In this document: one piece after another, positions 6,242 through 7,285 of the stretch
Layout: every line of letters starts with the position of its first letter
How positions within the stretch are numbered: position 1 is the first letter of the stretch
Source: Cyanobacteria bacterium NC_groundwater_1444_Ag_S-0.65um_54_12
Lineage (GTDB): Bacteria; Cyanobacteriota; Sericytochromatia; S15B-MN24; VGJW01
DNA length: 7,285 nt
NCBI GenBank assembly: GCA_016267585.1
Contig: JACQUT010000084.1
Location: 1-7,285 of the forward strand
Reading direction: 5' to 3'
Notes under the pieces: model-generated
Databases searched by the model: none
What the model was told of the DNA's origin: nothing
Seen by the model: the letters and a program-made list of their open reading frames with translations, nothing else
Program-made: the position numbers and the translations under genes

Positions 6242-6991
6242 TTATAGCATCACTCGTCCACCATCCACCAACAACGTTTGACCGGTGATGAAAGCACTAT
6301 CGTCGCTCGCCAGAAATATTACCGCCGCCGCCACTTCTTCTGGCGTGCCAAGACGCCGCAAAGGCGTAGTCTCCTCGATCGACCGGCGTTGTTCCGGTGT
6401 AAGGCTAGCTTGCATTCTGGTCTCGGTATAGCCGGGAGCTACGCAATTGGCTCGCACATGAGGTGCTAGCTCGCGAGCCAGCGATTTGGTAAAAGCAATG
6501 ACACCGCCTTTAGCTGCCGCATAGTGCGGAGAGCTGGCAGAACCCTCTACGCCGCGCATACTGGCAATATTGACAATCGCTCCTTGCTTTTGTCTGAGCA
6601 TTATGGCTGCGCTCGCTTGACAAACCCAAAATACCCCCTTGAGATTTACGGCCAGGACATCCTCCCACATTTCTTCGGTGATATCCTGCAGGGAACCGCG
6701 ACGCACTATACCATGGCTGTTCACTACCATATCGATATGTTCATGAGTTGCCAGTATTTGCGCCAGCATGCTGCGTACCGCCAAAGCATCAGCAACGTTA
6801 GCCCGCATAGCTGCCGCCTCGCCACCTTGCGCTCTGACTGCTTGCACTACTGCTTCGGCTGCCAGATCATCTTGGGCATAGTTGACAATAACTGTAGCGC
6901 CTTCCGCGGCTGCCTGCAGCACCACCGCTCGCCCGATCCCTCGCGATCCCCCGGTTACCAGAAACACTTTGTTAGCAAAACGCTTATGCAT
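6242..6991 (-). CDS. Short-chain dehydrogenase/reductase (SDR), FabG-like
   Basis: The 249-residue protein is a classical SDR catalysing NAD(P)H-dependent reduction or oxidation of a carbonyl/alcohol. The Rossmann nucleotide-binding motif TGGSRGIG is at 13-20. N91 begins NSHG (usually NNAG). N116 lies in VNLKGVF, catalytic S144 in IASMRG, and Y157-x3-K161 in the HYAAAKGG segment. The PG at 186-187 region and the C-terminal ITGQTLLVDGG are standard. Arg in GGSRGIG hints at NADP preference. Length is typical for FabG/acetoacetyl-CoA-reductase-like enzymes, but the substrate cannot be named from sequence. The only plausible start is ATG 6991. It lacks a Shine-Dalgarno sequence, and TAAAAT sits just upstream, so a leaderless message is possible. 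It lies upstream of actA on the same strand but is separated by 118 nt with its own signals, so a functional link to the respiratory complex is not implied. Confidence 0.93.
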   Translation of the reverse strand: MHKRFANKVFLVTGGSRGIGRAVVLQAAAEGATVIVNYAQDDLAAEAVVQAVRAQGGEAAAMRANVADALAVRSMLAQILATHEHIDMVVNSHGIVRRGSLQDITEEMWEDVLAVNLKGVFWVCQASAAIMLRQKQGAIVNIASMRGVEGSASSPHYAAAKGGVIAFTKSLARELAPHVRANCVAPGYTETRMQASLTPEQRRSIEETTPLRRLGTPEEVAAAVIFLASDDSAFITGQTLLVDGGRVML

Positions 6992-7163
6992 GTTTCATTT
7001 TAACAGGCCAGGGAACGTCGCTAAAAGACTGGTTAAGCCTGACTGACAATTTGCAGCAAGAATGCTTGAAATTTTTTGCATTCCATTAAGAAACGCAAGT
7101 CCGTCAGCAATAACCCTCATAGAGTTTTAGAGAGAATTGCTGATTGCAAGGGAGGTTTAGCTG
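6992..7163. promoter_or_regulatory. Divergent intergenic region between the SDR gene and the rightmost gene
   Basis: This is the 172-nt spacer between divergent genes and must hold both promoters. For the SDR gene (minus strand) I see TTGTCA (7049-7044) with a poor TTTTAG 17 nt on (7026-7021), and alternatively TAAAAT (7002-6997) ending 5 nt before the ATG. For the plus-strand gene no clear -35/-10 pair is visible. A GAATGC (7060-7065)/GCATTC (7078-7083) inverted repeat with a 12-nt AT-rich centre is a possible operator or promoter-shape element. AAGGGAGGT at 7148-7156 is a strong ribosome binding site for the gene starting at 7164. Confidence 0.4.
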
Positions 7164-7285
7164 ATGACATTCATTAGCGATGCGCAAAATAGAAAATTGA
7201 ACGTCGCCGGTCCGCGGGAGATGACATCGCCAGGAGACGCATTGCTAGCAACCTTTCAGGCAGAAAACCGCATTGAACACGATCG
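7164..7285 (+). CDS. Unidentified protein, N-terminal 40 codons only (runs off the window)
   Basis: ATG at 7164 has an excellent Shine-Dalgarno sequence (AAGGGAGGT, 8 nt spacing) and an open frame to the window end. It is 40 codons plus 2 nt, beginning MTFISDAQNR and containing GPREMTSPGD and LLATFQAENR. The residues are mostly polar, with no signal peptide, membrane helix or metal motif. I do not recognise the family. The strong ribosome binding site and divergent position to the SDR gene make it a probable real gene, but no function should be assigned. Confidence 0.6.
   Translation, partial: MTFISDAQNRKLNVAGPREMTSPGDALLATFQAENRIEHD

Noticed and set aside
6524..7003. 159-codon plus-strand open frame
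   Set aside because: Antisense to the SDR gene, whose catalytic motifs prove the minus-strand frame. Composition is not protein-like.
1..7285. Mobile element, phage or CRISPR content
   Set aside because: No transposase or integrase motif, no terminal repeats with target duplications and no regularly spaced repeats were seen.

Overview
The window reads as a chromosomal segment of a respiring bacterium with moderate GC content. It holds the 3' end of a primary sigma-factor gene, a five-gene operon for an alternative complex III (ACIII)-type quinol:electron-acceptor oxidoreductase, a short-chain dehydrogenase, and the first 40 codons of an unidentified gene. I see no transposase, tRNA, rRNA or CRISPR array.

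Layout. Plus strand 1-486 is the C-terminal part of RpoD/SigA, truncated by the window edge. Immediately downstream (486-585) lies an elaborate imperfect hairpin of about 34 base pairs with no U-tract. Minus strand, read right to left: a pentaheme cytochrome c (actA, 6123-5506), a Tat-exported molybdopterin-oxidoreductase-like subunit (actB1, 5440-3218), a four-cluster ferredoxin-like subunit (actB2, 3233-2505), an NrfD/PsrC-like ten-helix quinol-binding membrane protein (actC, 2508-1138) and a two-helix DUF3341 protein (actD, 1135-623). The last four are tightly packed, with overlaps of 16 and 4 nt and a 2-nt gap. actA is set apart by a 65-nt spacer carrying a strong hairpin. Upstream of actA are AT-rich DNA, an 18-bp operator-like palindrome and possible -10 boxes. 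Further right are an SDR oxidoreductase on the minus strand (6991-6242) and a divergent, well-primed gene start on the plus strand (7164 to the edge).

How the genes would work together. By analogy with characterised ACIII, ActC oxidises quinol in the membrane, electrons pass through the Fe-S clusters of ActB2 to the hemes of ActA and on to a soluble carrier or an oxidase, and ActB1 and ActD are structural partners. The locus differs from the usual actABCDEF set. actB is split in two, and no actE (monoheme cytochrome), actF (second NrfD-like subunit) or oxidase genes follow. ActB1 keeps the cysteine motif for an Fe-S cluster near a Mo site. ActB2 has Asp where a cluster-ligating Cys normally sits.

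Organism. The sigma fragment resembles the SigA type of Cyanobacteria, Chloroflexi and Firmicutes more than proteobacterial RpoD. Three copies of GCGATCGC (the cyanobacterial HIP1 octamer) and frequent CTAG also argue against an enteric-like host. A bacterium on or near the cyanobacterial/Chloroflexi branches is my tentative guess, from recalled sequence features only.
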